Shown here one piece after another: positions 25,340 through 33,786 of a stretch of DNA of 64,000 nucleotides. The notes under the pieces are model-generated. The model saw nothing but the letters and a program-made list of their open reading frames with translations. It was not told the origin of the DNA and searched no databases. A program made the position numbers and the translations under genes. The first letter of the stretch is position 1. The number at the start of each line of letters is the position of its first letter. This DNA comes from Kineosporiaceae bacterium (GTDB lineage: Bacteria > Actinomycetota > Actinomycetes > Actinomycetales > Kineosporiaceae), in NCBI GenBank assembly GCA_016794595.1, contig JAEUJN010000082.1, positions 1 through 64,000 of the forward strand, written 5' to 3'.

Positions 25340-26323
25340 TCAGCCGGTGACGCGCCGGTACACCTTGGTGCCGGCGAACATCGCCCGCTCGGAGATCCGC
25401 TTACCGGTGCGCGGAGAGTCGATCATGCGCCCGCCGCTGGTCACGATGCCCACGTGGTAGGCGTAGCCACCACTGACGTAGAAGACCAGGTCGCCGGCCT
25501 TGGCCTGGGAGGGGGCAATCGGCGTGGTGGCGTTCATCTGCGCCTGAGCGGTTCGCGGCAGGCTGATCCCGGTCTGCTTGAACACGTACTGCACCAGGCC
25601 GGAACAGTCGAATCCCGCCGGGGAGGTGCCGCCGCTGCGGTAGGCGATGCCGATGTACCGCGCGGCCAGGGCGACCACGGCCGAGCCCCGCGCACCCTGG
25701 ACCACCGTGACCGGCTTGGTGGCCGGGGTGGCGGTCTTGGTGGACGGCTTCGCCGCCGGCGCAGACGACTTCCTCGCGCTCGTGGAGCTCTTGGTGGAAC
25801 CGGTGACGGAGGTCGTGGTGGCGTTCGAGGACGCGGCAGGGGTGGCCACGCCGACGCGCGGGGCGAGCACGGCAGCGCCACGCTGGATGACGTCCTGGGC
25901 CTGGACGGCGCGTCGAGCCTTCACCGCGGCGCGGCTGGAGGCGGGGGCGGAGCCGTCGACCTCCCCCTCGTCGAAGGTGACCGTGCCGGTGGACGGCGCA
26001 GTCAACGGGGTCGTCTGCAGGTGGCCGCCCGCACCCACCGTGGCCGTGTTGGCCGCGAGATTGGCGGCCAGTGCAGCGCCGAGGTTGGCGTTCAGGGCCG
26101 ACAGTCCGGAGGTCCGCACCGGGCTGACCGCCGGAGCCTGGATCGCCTGCGCGGGAAGGGCCATGGACGCCACGAGGCCGGAGGAGACGGCGATCGCCGC
26201 CCCACTGCGACCGAGGGTCTCGGCGCGCTCGCCGACGATCTGGGTGATGCCGGTGCTGAGGGTCGCCCAGGGCGTCGAGGCCCGGGCAGGCGCGCGATGG
26301 CGCGCCGTGGCACGATCGGTCAC
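25340..26323 (-). CDS. Secreted NlpC/P60 cell-wall peptidase
   Basis: Peptidoglycan endopeptidase acting outside the cell, 327 residues. GTG 26323 follows GGAGAGG by five bases. A signal peptide precedes the likely cleavage in MALPAQA (about residue 60, so the N-region is long). A low-complexity Ala/Thr/Ser region (about 60-205) leads to the NlpC/P60 domain (about 208-327). Catalytic Cys is in FDCSGLVQYVF and His in YHVGIVTSGG; LPRTAQAQ and KAGDLVFY are typical spacers. A c-di-AMP riboswitch precedes it, the usual actinobacterial control for wall-remodelling hydrolases. Confidence 0.92.
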   Translation of the reverse strand: MTDRATARHRAPARASTPWATLSTGITQIVGERAETLGRSGAAIAVSSGLVASMALPAQAIQAPAVSPVRTSGLSALNANLGAALAANLAANTATVGAGGHLQTTPLTAPSTGTVTFDEGEVDGSAPASSRAAVKARRAVQAQDVIQRGAAVLAPRVGVATPAASSNATTTSVTGSTKSSTSARKSSAPAAKPSTKTATPATKPVTVVQGARGSAVVALAARYIGIAYRSGGTSPAGFDCSGLVQYVFKQTGISLPRTAQAQMNATTPIAPSQAKAGDLVFYVSGGYAYHVGIVTSGGRMIDSPRTGKRISERAMFAGTKVYRRVTG

Positions 26324-26334
26324 GGTTACCTCTC

Positions 26335-26564
26335 CGGACGCCTGCGAAGTGAGCTGTCGGGTTCGGATGGGAGAAGTCACCCGGCCGCGATGTCCGATGC
26401 GGACGCCTGGTTCACGTCCGATGGCCACCGACGGCTTCACCCCGAGGAGTCCCGGCCTGCGATCTCACCTCACGGTTCGATCCCGAGACCCCGGAAGTGG
26501 GTCCCCCGCCTCTGCCAGCGAGCTGTCGACATCTCCCCGGATCGGTGGCAGAGCTCGGCGTCCG
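26335..26564 (-). promoter_or_regulatory. c-di-AMP riboswitch (ydaO/yuaA type)
   Basis: On the minus strand the terminal stem is CGGACGCC (26557-26564) with GGCGTCCG (26335-26342), eight perfect pairs closing about 230 bases. Inside are a CTCTGCCA...TGGCAGAG hairpin, GCGGGGGACCCA, GGGGTGAAGCCG, and the 3' block ACCCGACAGCTCACTTCGC (about 26346-26364), close to the conserved CCGUCAGCUAACCUCG of the class. The last paired base abuts the ribosome site GGAGAGG (26329-26335), so translation could be controlled. Assignment rests on remembered consensus. Confidence 0.85.
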
Positions 26565-26600
26565 CCCGGAGACCCTCCCCGGGAGGGGAAGGCGTGTCGC

Positions 26601-26629
26601 ACGCTACCCGAGGCGTTTGGCAATGTCAC
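26601..26629 (-). promoter_or_regulatory. Promoter of the riboswitch-peptidase transcript
   Basis: On the minus strand GTGACA (26624-26629, five of six to TTGACA) and TAGCGT (26601-26606) are 17 bases apart. The predicted start near 26594 leaves about 30 bases before the riboswitch stem. A perfect palindrome CGACACGCGTGTCG (26644-26657) lies just upstream and may bind a regulator. Confidence 0.55.
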
Positions 26630-26699
26630 ATATCGATAACCCTCGACACGCGTGTCGTAGATGACATGGCGTAGTGCCACCACGGGGTGTAGCGGGAAG

Positions 26700-27431
26700 T
26701 CAGCCCACTGCCTCGACGAACACGTACTGTGCCGCCGCCGGACTCAACTCCAGGTCCCCGAGCCCGGTGCGGACACGGATCGCACGCCCGGAGCGGTGCG
26801 CCGCGACACGCCGTCCGGGGCGGCAGTCCACGGCCAGCAATCTGGCGAGCAGCGCATGGTCGCTCTGCAGGGTCTCGCCGAGGCGCCGGACCACCAGCGG
26901 CAACCCCGGCTCCGGACCGTCGGCGCCGACGCCCGCCCCCGAGGCGGTCCCCACGACGCCGTCCACCATGTCGGTCAACGGGCGCACCGCGCCGGATCCC
27001 TCGGCGCCCGCGCCGCCGAGTTCGTCCAGCCCCGGAATGGGATTGCCGTACGGGGACTCGAAGGGACCGGACAGCAGCCCGAGCAGCTTGCGCTCGACCT
27101 GCTCGCTCATCACGTGCTCCCACCGGCACGCCTCGTCGTGCACCAACTCCCAGTCGAGACCGATCACATCGAGCAGCAGCCGCTCGGCCAGCCGATGCTT
27201 GCGCATGACCCGGGTGGCCTTGAGCCGTCCGGAGTCGGTGAGCTCCAGGTGGCGATCACCGGAGACGTGCAGCAGCCCGTCCCGCTCCATGCGGGCCACC
27301 GTCTGCGAGACCGTCGGACCGGAGTGCCCGATGCGCTCGGCGATCCGGGCGCGCATGGGGACGATCCCCTCCTCCTCCAGCTCGAAGATGGTCCGCAGGT
27401 ACATCTCCGTGGTGTCGATCAGATCGCTCAC
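26700..27431 (-). CDS. DtxR/IdeR-MntR family metal-dependent repressor
   Basis: Metal-sensing repressor of iron or manganese genes, 243 residues. The N-terminal winged helix (about 4-65) matches IdeR closely: [43 protein letters not shown]. The dimer/metal domain (about 66-140) has the expected [26 protein letters not shown] and PYGNPIPG. A Gly/Ala-rich insertion (about 145-180) precedes a C-terminal SH3-like domain. Glu/His positions of both metal sites are present. Fe versus Mn cannot be set from sequence. Expressed alone, 269 bases beyond the riboswitch promoter. Confidence 0.92.
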   Translation of the reverse strand: MSDLIDTTEMYLRTIFELEEEGIVPMRARIAERIGHSGPTVSQTVARMERDGLLHVSGDRHLELTDSGRLKATRVMRKHRLAERLLLDVIGLDWELVHDEACRWEHVMSEQVERKLLGLLSGPFESPYGNPIPGLDELGGAGAEGSGAVRPLTDMVDGVVGTASGAGVGADGPEPGLPLVVRRLGETLQSDHALLARLLAVDCRPGRRVAAHRSGRAIRVRTGLGDLELSPAAAQYVFVEAVG

Positions 27432-27521
27432 GCGACGGATTCTCCCGGATGAGCCGCGCAGCGGATACCTCAGTAGGCTCGCCGGGGTGAGCGGACGTCA
27501 CCCGACCCCGGCCAGGACCTC

Positions 27522-28901
27522 GTGACCACCGCCGTCCTCTGGCTGCGCCGGGACCTGCGCCTGTCCGACCACCCCGCGCTGCTGGCCGCCGGTCGCGACG
27601 GCCGCGTCGTCCCGCTCTTCGTGCTCGACCCGGCCCTGTGGGAGCCGGCGGGCGCGGCGCGGCGCGCCTGGCTGCTGGAGTCGCTGGGCGCCCTGTCCGC
27701 CCAGCTGGGCGGTGGGCTGGTGGTCCGGACCGGGGATCCGGTGCACGTGGTGGCGCAGGTGGCCGCCGAGGCCGGGGCCGGCGCCGTCCACGTCACTGCC
27801 GACGCCGGACCGTACGGCAGGCGCCGGGACGCCGCAGTGGCGGCGCGACTACAGGAGGCCGGGCGCCGGCTGGTGGCCACCGGGACGCCCTACGCGATCG
27901 GCCCGGGCACCCTGCTCACCGGCGCAGGGACCCCGTTCCAGGTGTTCACCCCCTTCCGGACGGCGTGGCTGACCCGTGGTTGGCCCGCACCGGCACCCCG
28001 GCCGGACCAGGTCGACTGGCATGACGGGCTGCCCACCGAAGACCTGCCCGACGCCCCCGACCTGGGCGGCGTGCGACTGCCACCCGCCGGCGAGCAGGCG
28101 GCACTGGAGCGCTGGGAATCCTTCCGGGACAACGACTTGGCTGACTACGCCGATCGCCGCAACCTGCCGGGGGTCGATGCGACGTCCCAGCTGTCGGCGC
28201 ACCTGAAGTACGGCGAGATCCACCCCCGTACCATCCTGGCCGACCTCGCCGCCGTGGCCGGCCAGGCGGGCTCGGGGGCAGAACTGTTCCGCAGCGAGCT
28301 GTGCTGGCGCGAGTTCTACGCCGACGTGCTCTGGCATCACCCCGACTCGGCCCGGGAGTACCTGCGACCTGCCTACGCCCGCATGCAGTACGACGACCCC
28401 ACCGCCTCCGAGGTGGTGGCCGAACGGCTCGAGGCCTGGCGCGCGGGCCGCACCGGGTACCCGTTCGTGGATGCCGGGATGCGGCAACTGCTGGCCGAGG
28501 GCTGGGTGCACAACCGGGTGCGAATGGTCGTGGCCAGCTTCCTGGTCAAGCACCTGCACATCGAATGGCAGTACGGCGCAAGGCATTTCATGCGCCACCT
28601 GCGGGACGGCGACCTGGCCAGCAACAGCCACGGCTGGCAGTGGACCGCGGGGTCGGGCACCGACGCCGCGCCGTACTTCCGGATCTTCAACCCGGTCGGC
28701 CAGGGGCTGAGGTTCGACCCGGACGGAGCCTATGTGCGCCGGTACGTGCCCGAGCTCGCGCACCTGGCCGGCGGGTCAGCGCACGAACCCTGGGACGCCC
28801 GCGACGGGTACACCCACGGCTACCCCACCCGGCTGATCGACCTGGCCACCGAGCGGACCGAGGCTCTCGCCCGACTCGCCGCGCTGAAGGACCGGCGATG
28901 A
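27522..28901 (+). CDS. phr: Deoxyribodipyrimidine photolyase (CPD class I)
   Basis: Light-driven repair of pyrimidine dimers using FAD. The 459-residue protein starts at a GTG. An N-terminal antenna-binding domain (about 1-130, AVLWLRRDLRLSDHPALL) is followed by the FAD domain (about 190-455): LSAHLKYGEIHPRTI, FRSELCWREFYADVLWH, the GYPFVDAGMRQL and EGWVHNRVRMVVASFLVKHL motifs, DGDLASNSHGWQWTAGSGTD, and the FNPVGQGLRFDPDGAYVR end. All family motifs are intact. Its stop overlaps the next start (28898-28901). Confidence 0.95.
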   Translation: MTTAVLWLRRDLRLSDHPALLAAGRDGRVVPLFVLDPALWEPAGAARRAWLLESLGALSAQLGGGLVVRTGDPVHVVAQVAAEAGAGAVHVTADAGPYGRRRDAAVAARLQEAGRRLVATGTPYAIGPGTLLTGAGTPFQVFTPFRTAWLTRGWPAPAPRPDQVDWHDGLPTEDLPDAPDLGGVRLPPAGEQAALERWESFRDNDLADYADRRNLPGVDATSQLSAHLKYGEIHPRTILADLAAVAGQAGSGAELFRSELCWREFYADVLWHHPDSAREYLRPAYARMQYDDPTASEVVAERLEAWRAGRTGYPFVDAGMRQLLAEGWVHNRVRMVVASFLVKHLHIEWQYGARHFMRHLRDGDLASNSHGWQWTAGSGTDAAPYFRIFNPVGQGLRFDPDGAYVRRYVPELAHLAGGSAHEPWDARDGYTHGYPTRLIDLATERTEALARLAALKDRR

Positions 28902-29683
28902 CCGAGACCCTCGTTGTGCCGCAACGCTTCCGGGGACCCGCCGGGTCAGCGAACGGAGGCTGGACCTGCGGCGCGCTGGCCGCCGTCCTGGGTTCGGGCC
29001 AGACCGCGGTGAGCGTTCGGCTGTCGGCACCGCCACCGCTGGACGTGCCACTGTCGATCACGCGGTTCTCCTTGGGCGGCAGCCGGTTCGGGGCGCGGCT
29101 GCACGAGGTCACGGCCGGCGGCGAGCGGCTGATCGCCGAGGCGACGCGCGCGGATCCCGAGCAGGACGACGACCTGCGCCCGGTGCCGGCCCTCGACCCC
29201 GACCCCGACGTGGCCTTCGACCTGGCGGTGCAGGCCGGTGAGCGCTACGGGGGACGGACCGACCACCCCTTCCCCACCTGCCTGGTCTGCGGCACCGGGC
29301 GTGAGCCGGGCGACGGGCTGCTGCTGCGGCCGGGGCCGGGCGACCCGCCCGACGGCACGGTCAGCGCCGCCTGGACGCCCCATCCCGCACTGGACGACGG
29401 CACCGGGCACGTCGACCTGGCCATGACCTGGGCGGCCCTGGACTGCCCGGGTGGCTGGTCGGCCGACCTGCGCGGACGGCCGATGGTCCTGGGCACCATG
29501 ACCGCCCGGGTCGATCAACGGCCGCGGATCGGCGAGCCGTGCGTCGTCCGCGGCGCCCTGGCCGGCCAGGGGTCGGCGCGCACCGTGCCGACCCGTACCA
29601 CGCTGTACGGGCCGGACGGTGAGATCCTGGCCGTCGCCGGCCAGGTCTGGGTCGTCGTCGACCCAGCACTCTTCAACGGCTGA
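28898..29683 (+). CDS. Hotdog-like thioesterase-family protein of unknown role
   Basis: Conserved actinobacterial-type protein of 261 residues, co-translated with photolyase. Two halves look like repeated hotdog folds: GGWTCGALAAVLGSGQTAVSV (about 20-40), LDVPLSITRFS, and the second with WAALDCPGGWSA (about 184-195). In between, a cysteine pair in FPTCLVCGTGREPGDGLLLR (about 124-143) is characteristic of this group. No catalytic set is clear. Linkage to DNA repair is by position only. The stop sits inside a 20-base tandem duplication. Confidence 0.6.
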   Translation: MTETLVVPQRFRGPAGSANGGWTCGALAAVLGSGQTAVSVRLSAPPPLDVPLSITRFSLGGSRFGARLHEVTAGGERLIAEATRADPEQDDDLRPVPALDPDPDVAFDLAVQAGERYGGRTDHPFPTCLVCGTGREPGDGLLLRPGPGDPPDGTVSAAWTPHPALDDGTGHVDLAMTWAALDCPGGWSADLRGRPMVLGTMTARVDQRPRIGEPCVVRGALAGQGSARTVPTRTTLYGPDGEILAVAGQVWVVVDPALFNG

Positions 29684-29704
29684 GAGCACTCTTCAACGGC
29701 TGAG
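29665..29704. repeat. 20-base tandem duplication across a stop codon
   Basis: AGCACTCTTCAACGGCTGAG occurs twice, head to tail (29665-29684 and 29685-29704). The first copy encodes the last residues and stop of the hotdog-like protein; the second is non-coding. Identical copies suggest a recent slippage or duplication. Confidence 0.95.
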
Positions 29705-29712
29705 GCTGCTGC

Positions 29713-30426
29713 TCAGGATGCGACGGTCTTGGAGTCGTCCGAGTCACGGGTGACCGAGTCGGCGCGATCCTTGACCCGGTGGTCCTCGGCCCCGGCACGG
29801 ACCTTGTCCTTGCCCCGCCCGCCGTTGAGATGGTCGCGGCCCAGACCGCCGGTCAGCACGTCGACCCCTGCCTCGCCCCACAGCCAGTCGCGGCCCTCAC
29901 CGCCGTCCAGGGTGTCCGCACCGTCCTGGCCCCAGAGCCGGTCGTGGCCGGCCTGGCCGAAGAGCTGGTCACCACCCGCCCCGCCCAGGAGCCGGTCGTT
30001 GCCCGGACCGCCCTTCAGCACGTCGTCCCCGTCGCCGCCGAGGAGGCGGTCGTTGCCCTTCTCGCCGTCCAGCGTGTCGGCGCCTGCCCCGCCGGAGACG
30101 GTGTCATTGCCCTTGCCCGCGGCCACGGTGTCGTCCCCGTCGCCCGCCTGGATGACGTCGGAACCGGGTGAGCCACAGATGATGTCGTTGCCGGCACCGG
30201 CCTTGATCACCCGGGCCCGGCCGGTGACCAGGATGACGTCGTCGCCGGGGGTGCCGTTCACCACCCGGCCCTTGGTGGAGGAGGTCACCGTGATGGTCGG
30301 GGTCGACCCCAGACAGGTGGCCACGTCCTCCTGTCCGTGGGCCTGGGCCGGGACCTGGCCGAGCAGGGCGAGAGCCGGGACTGCCACCAGGGCGAGCAGG
30401 GCGGGACGGCGCACAGGACGACGCAC
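29713..30426 (-). CDS. Exported RTX-type calcium-binding repeat protein
   Basis: Secreted protein of 237 residues from a GTG 5 bases after GGAGG. A signal peptide (about 1-29, ALLALVAVPALALLGQVPAQA) is followed by a short N-terminal part and a block of about ten glycine-rich nonapeptide repeats, consensus GGxGxDxLx (for example GGDGDDVLKGGPGNDRLLGG), spanning about 70-215. These fold as a Ca-binding beta-roll. The acidic/basic tail ends SKTVAS. There is no toxin, protease or lipase domain and no type I transporter nearby; it may be structural, surface-bound or antifreeze-like. That is open. Confidence 0.85.
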   Translation of the reverse strand: MRRPVRRPALLALVAVPALALLGQVPAQAHGQEDVATCLGSTPTITVTSSTKGRVVNGTPGDDVILVTGRARVIKAGAGNDIICGSPGSDVIQAGDGDDTVAAGKGNDTVSGGAGADTLDGEKGNDRLLGGDGDDVLKGGPGNDRLLGGAGGDQLFGQAGHDRLWGQDGADTLDGGEGRDWLWGEAGVDVLTGGLGRDHLNGGRGKDKVRAGAEDHRVKDRADSVTRDSDDSKTVAS

Positions 30427-30573
30427 GGGACCTCCAGGGGGTGGGGGGCTACCCGTTGGGTATCGGCCTGCCGGCCGCCCGGGCACAGCGGCTGATCGGG
30501 CGAAGAACCCCGTTGCGAGAGGTGCTCGGCCGACGTAGGTTCCCCGGTACACGGGAAAGGAGGTGGTCCGGAG

Positions 30574-30612
30574 TTGAATGATCAACGGACGCGTGAGGTG
30601 GCTGTCCGCTAG
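30574..30612 (+). CDS. Tiny ORF behind an extended Shine-Dalgarno sequence
   Basis: TTG 30574 opens a 12-codon frame encoding MNDQRTREVAVR and stop TAG. It is preceded by AAAGGAGGTGGTCC (30556-30569), which can pair with the 16S rRNA 3' end over 14 bases with one G-U; almost no ordinary gene has so long a match. A hairpin with arms TTCCC/GGGAA (30540-30557) abuts the site. No other gene follows on this strand, so it appears to be a stand-alone transcript. A similar tiny peptide may be conserved in actinobacteria, which I recall only vaguely. Confidence 0.45.
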   Translation: MNDQRTREVAVR

Positions 30613-30825
30613 CCGCAGACACCGGACGGACTGCCCCACCCGGGTCACCCGGAGCGGGACCGCCGTCGGCCGGCGGCCGGCGACGACCGAGCAGTCACCG
30701 CAGCCCGTGGGAGTCGCGACTCGTCCATCGCGACGCGCCCGCCGGGTCGGGTTCGTGCCCGACCCGCGAGCAACCCACGGGCTGTTCCCTGCCCGCGTCC
30801 CTGCTCGCGTCCCTGCTCGCGGAGC
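30613..30825. other. Non-coding stretch after the tiny ORF
   Basis: No supported gene. It begins with sequence that can pair back to the tiny ORF (GTCCG with CGGAC, 30604-30628), and ends with a short direct repeat CGTCCCTGCTCG (twice, from about 30796). Confidence 0.5.
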
Positions 30826-31104
30826 TCAGCCCCTGGCCGCCGACGGCCTCCGGCGCCGGGGCCGGCCGAAGCCGAAACGGACCCCGAACGCCCGCAGCAC
30901 GGCCCACATCACCAGCCAGAGGATGCTGCCCGCGACCAGGAACTGCACGGTGTGCTCCAGCCCGACGATCGCCGGCTGATCCAGCCCGGGCTCCATCGGC
31001 CGGGGAGTGGGGCTGCCCACCCGGTCGGCGACGAACCAGAGCACCAGCGCGACCACCGACGAGACGCCCAGGACGGCGAGCGCCCGCCCGACGGCCCGGA
31101 TCAC
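30826..31104 (-). CDS. Small two-helix membrane protein
   Basis: Membrane protein of 92 residues from a GTG overlapping the upstream stop (GTGA, 31101-31104). Two hydrophobic helices are seen, ALAVLGVSSVVALVLWFVA (about 7-25) and FLVAGSILWLVMWAVL (about 54-69), with a basic C-terminal tail (GRPRRRRPSAARG). It is co-translated with a DUF4405-like protein and may be its partner. No family recognised. Confidence 0.7.
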   Translation of the reverse strand: MIRAVGRALAVLGVSSVVALVLWFVADRVGSPTPRPMEPGLDQPAIVGLEHTVQFLVAGSILWLVMWAVLRAFGVRFGFGRPRRRRPSAARG

Positions 31105-31601
31105 CGGGCCCTGCCCAGCAGGCCACGGACCTGGGCCAGGATCCAGTCCAGGTGCGAGAGGACGTGGACCGCGAGCACCACCAGCAGCAACATCGACGAC
31201 AGCGCGTGCACCCGCATCCACAACGTGGTCTGCTGCACCTCGATCCCGATCGTCGGCAGGGCAGCCTCGCTGATCACCAACCCGGACAGCATGACCGCGA
31301 TCGCCAGGGTCCACATGGCCAGGTTGACCAGGCGGTTCACCTGGTTCTGCGCCCGGACCCGCAGGCGTTGCAGATGGCGGACCACCCAGGTCCAGTGCAT
31401 CACCACATGGGCGAGCAGGACGGCGATGATCCCCACCGCGATCCACTCGTGCAGGGGGACCCCGGTGGCCCCCGGAACCGCGGCGATCATCCAGGCGGCG
31501 AACAGGCCCAGGTCGACCCAGAACTTGCGGCGGGCCTCCCGGCCGGACCGCGGGGTGTCACCCGGCTCGGCTGCCCGTTCGTCCACGTCGAGTGTGCTCA
31601 T
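31101..31601 (-). CDS. DUF4405/cytochrome b561-like four-helix membrane protein
   Basis: Integral membrane protein of 166 residues with four helices: GLFAAWMIAAVPGATGV, WIAVGIIAVLLAHVVMHWTW, LAMWTLAIAVMLSGLVISEA and ALSSMLLLVVLAVHVLSHLDW. Histidines in or beside the helices (LLAHVVMHW, VHALSS, LAVHVLSH) could ligate haem, as in b561-like proteins. The ATG at 31601 is preferred to an upstream in-frame start at 31652 without coding character. It forms a two-gene unit with the next small protein. Confidence 0.75.
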   Translation of the reverse strand: MSTLDVDERAAEPGDTPRSGREARRKFWVDLGLFAAWMIAAVPGATGVPLHEWIAVGIIAVLLAHVVMHWTWVVRHLQRLRVRAQNQVNRLVNLAMWTLAIAVMLSGLVISEAALPTIGIEVQQTTLWMRVHALSSMLLLVVLAVHVLSHLDWILAQVRGLLGRAR

Positions 31602-31698
31602 GGAGCACACCTTGACGCATCGGGCGAGCCCGCCACATCTCGAACCCCGCAAACCACCTGGAGCCCGTCGACCCTGCCCGAGGCGCCCGCGGCCTCAC

Positions 31699-32187
31699 TC
31701 AGGCCAGCCGGACCTGCTCGAGGGCCGCCGAGCGCAGCCCCGACCACTGGTCATCCACCCTCAGGGTGGCCAGGGTGCAGGGCGGGAACCGCCGCTCGAG
31801 GACCTCCAGCGCACCGGGCTCGGAGGTCGCGGGGTCGGCCAGGTCGTGAGCCAGCGCGGGCAGCCCGGGGGCATGCCCGACGACGACCAGCGCACGGACA
31901 GACTCGGACACCTGGCGGATCTGCTCGAGGATCTCCCCGGCCCCGGCGTTGTAGAGCTCGGGGCACACCCGGACGGCGCAACCCGGCCGCGCGGCGTCCA
32001 GGGTCTGCCGGGCCCGGACCGCCGAGGAGCACAGGGCGAGGTCCACCCCGACCCCCGCTGCCCGCAGGTGATCACCCAGGGCCGCGGCCTGTGCCAGACC
32101 GAGCGGGGTCAGCCGCCGGTCGTGGTCCCCCGCGCCGGGACGGACGTGCTCGGTGTCGGCGTGCCGCAGGACCAGCAGGGTTCGCAC
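31699..32187 (-). CDS. SixA-type histidine phosphatase
   Basis: Branch-2-like small phosphoglycerate-mutase-fold phosphatase, 162 residues, acting on phosphohistidine or another phosphoester. The catalytic RHG-type motif is at the N-terminus (LVLRHADTEH), the second Arg in LCSSAVRARQTLDA, and the second His in VVVGHAPGLPALA. Full length for SixA. It begins 27 bases after the Ehr operon ends and may be its last gene. Substrate unknown. Confidence 0.88.
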   Translation of the reverse strand: MRTLLVLRHADTEHVRPGAGDHDRRLTPLGLAQAAALGDHLRAAGVGVDLALCSSAVRARQTLDAARPGCAVRVCPELYNAGAGEILEQIRQVSESVRALVVVGHAPGLPALAHDLADPATSEPGALEVLERRFPPCTLATLRVDDQWSGLRSAALEQVRLA

Positions 32188-32214
32188 CCGGGCAATTGTG
32201 CCGGGTAGGGCCGC

Positions 32215-33786
32215 TCAGAGGTCGTTGCCCGCGTAGGACTGGTTGAAGCTCTTGTTGGCCAGGGGGAAGTCGGGGACGATCGTGTCCGCCAGCGCCACCG
32301 GCAGGGCCGGCCAGTTCACGAACGAGGGGTCGACGACCCTGACCCTGGCCAGTCGCCCGGCGTCGTCCAGCTCGACCCGGTGACAGATGGTCCCCCGCCA
32401 CCCCTCCACCAGGCCCACCCCGGACCGGGGCCGGCCGAGCCATCCCAGCGGCCCGGTCCCGGCCAGGCCCGGCACCTGGTCGGCCCCGGGGAGGGTCCAG
32501 GCGGGGCTCGGCTCGGGCAGTTCGCGGGTGAGCAGATCGCGAATGACCGCCGCACTCACCGCACACTCGCGCATCCGCACCCGGTAGCGGGCCAGCACGT
32601 CGCCGCCGGGCTCGGTGACCACGCTGAAGGCCGGGCCGAGGTCCAGCTGCGGGTGGTCGCGGCGGGCGTCGACGTCCAGCCCGCTCGCTCGGGCGACGTA
32701 GCCGAGGGTCCCCAGCTGGCTCGCCTGCTCGGCGCTCAGCCTGGCCGTGCCGGTGAACCGGTCGAGCACGACCGCGTGGCCCAGGGTCACCTCCGCGAGT
32801 TCGGCGATCTCCTCGGCGATCTCGGCGAGCTCGCGATCGGTGGGCAGCCGGCGTACCCGGGCACCACCCAGGTACAGGCCCCCGCGCAACAGCCGATGCC
32901 CGGTGACGGATCGATTGAGCCGTAACAGCTTCTCCCGCAGGCGTTGTGCATGGACGCCGGCGATGCCGAAGGCGACGTCGGTACCCAGGGCACCGAGGTC
33001 GGCCACGTGGTTGTGCAGGCGCTCGAGTTCGAGCAGCAGCGCGCGCAGCCGGCGCGCGGGCAGGTCCACCTCGATCCCGGCGGCGTCCTCGACCGCGCTC
33101 AGCAGCGCGTGGGCGTGCCCCACGGCCGTGTCGCCGCTGATCCGTTCGGCCAGTGCGACGGCGTGCTCGACATCGGCGCCCTCGAAGAGCTTCTCGACCC
33201 CGCGGTGGACGAACCACAGCCGGGCCTTCATCCGCAGGATGGTCTCCCCCACGACGGAGAACCGGAAGTGGCCGGGCTCGATCAGGCCGGCGTGCACCGG
33301 CCCCACCGGGATCTCGTACACGCCGTCGCCGGCGACCTCGAGGAAGGGGAACGAGCCGACATCCTCGGCGAAGTCCGGCACCGATCCCTCGTCGTGCCCC
33401 TCGTCGTGTCCCTCGCCACTTCCCCCGTCACGTCTACCGGTGCGGCGCATCGGGTACCAGTCCTGCGGCCAGTGACCGTGCATCACCAGCCGGCGAGGCA
33501 TCGGGTGGCCGACCGGCTCGATCCCGAACATGTCCCGCAGCTCGCGCTCGAACCTGCCCCCCGTGTACGACAGGTGGGCGATCGAGGGCAGCCGGGGGTC
33601 GAGCACGGGCACCGAGACCGAGAGCTCGCGGACCACCGATGCCCGGGTGAGGACGAAGACCACCCGGAACGCGGTGGGATCGTGGTGACCGGCCACCAGG
33701 GCCAGCCGGTAGCCGCCGTCCAGCAGTTCGGCCGCCGCGTCCACCAGCTCGGAGCGGTCGACCAGCCGGTGCACCGCGCGGCTCAT
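32215..33786 (-). CDS. Ehr large subunit: NuoC-NuoD/HycE-like fusion lacking Ni ligands
   Basis: Peripheral subunit, 523 residues. The N-terminal NuoC-like part (about 1-125: HLSYTGGRFERELRDMFGIEPVGHP) joins, via an acidic His/Asp/Glu linker (about 118-140), a NuoD/NiFe-large-subunit-like part. Group 4 hydrogenases place CxxC after RGVEK and at the C-terminus; here these are RISGDTAVGHA and KSFNQSYAGNDL, with no cysteines. It thus cannot bind a NiFe centre and belongs to the energy-converting-hydrogenase-related (Ehr) group. The mycobacterial counterpart, from memory, is Rv0087. Overlaps the upstream gene by four bases. Confidence 0.88.
   Translation of the reverse strand: MSRAVHRLVDRSELVDAAAELLDGGYRLALVAGHHDPTAFRVVFVLTRASVVRELSVSVPVLDPRLPSIAHLSYTGGRFERELRDMFGIEPVGHPMPRRLVMHGHWPQDWYPMRRTGRRDGGSGEGHDEGHDEGSVPDFAEDVGSFPFLEVAGDGVYEIPVGPVHAGLIEPGHFRFSVVGETILRMKARLWFVHRGVEKLFEGADVEHAVALAERISGDTAVGHAHALLSAVEDAAGIEVDLPARRLRALLLELERLHNHVADLGALGTDVAFGIAGVHAQRLREKLLRLNRSVTGHRLLRGGLYLGGARVRRLPTDRELAEIAEEIAELAEVTLGHAVVLDRFTGTARLSAEQASQLGTLGYVARASGLDVDARRDHPQLDLGPAFSVVTEPGGDVLARYRVRMRECAVSAAVIRDLLTRELPEPSPAWTLPGADQVPGLAGTGPLGWLGRPRSGVGLVEGWRGTICHRVELDDAGRLARVRVVDPSFVNWPALPVALADTIVPDFPLANKSFNQSYAGNDL

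Noticed and set aside
30578-30979. 133-codon plus-strand frame over the tiny ORF
   Set aside because: It runs out of frame with the strong ribosome site spacing and antisense to the small membrane protein, with Arg-rich chance composition.
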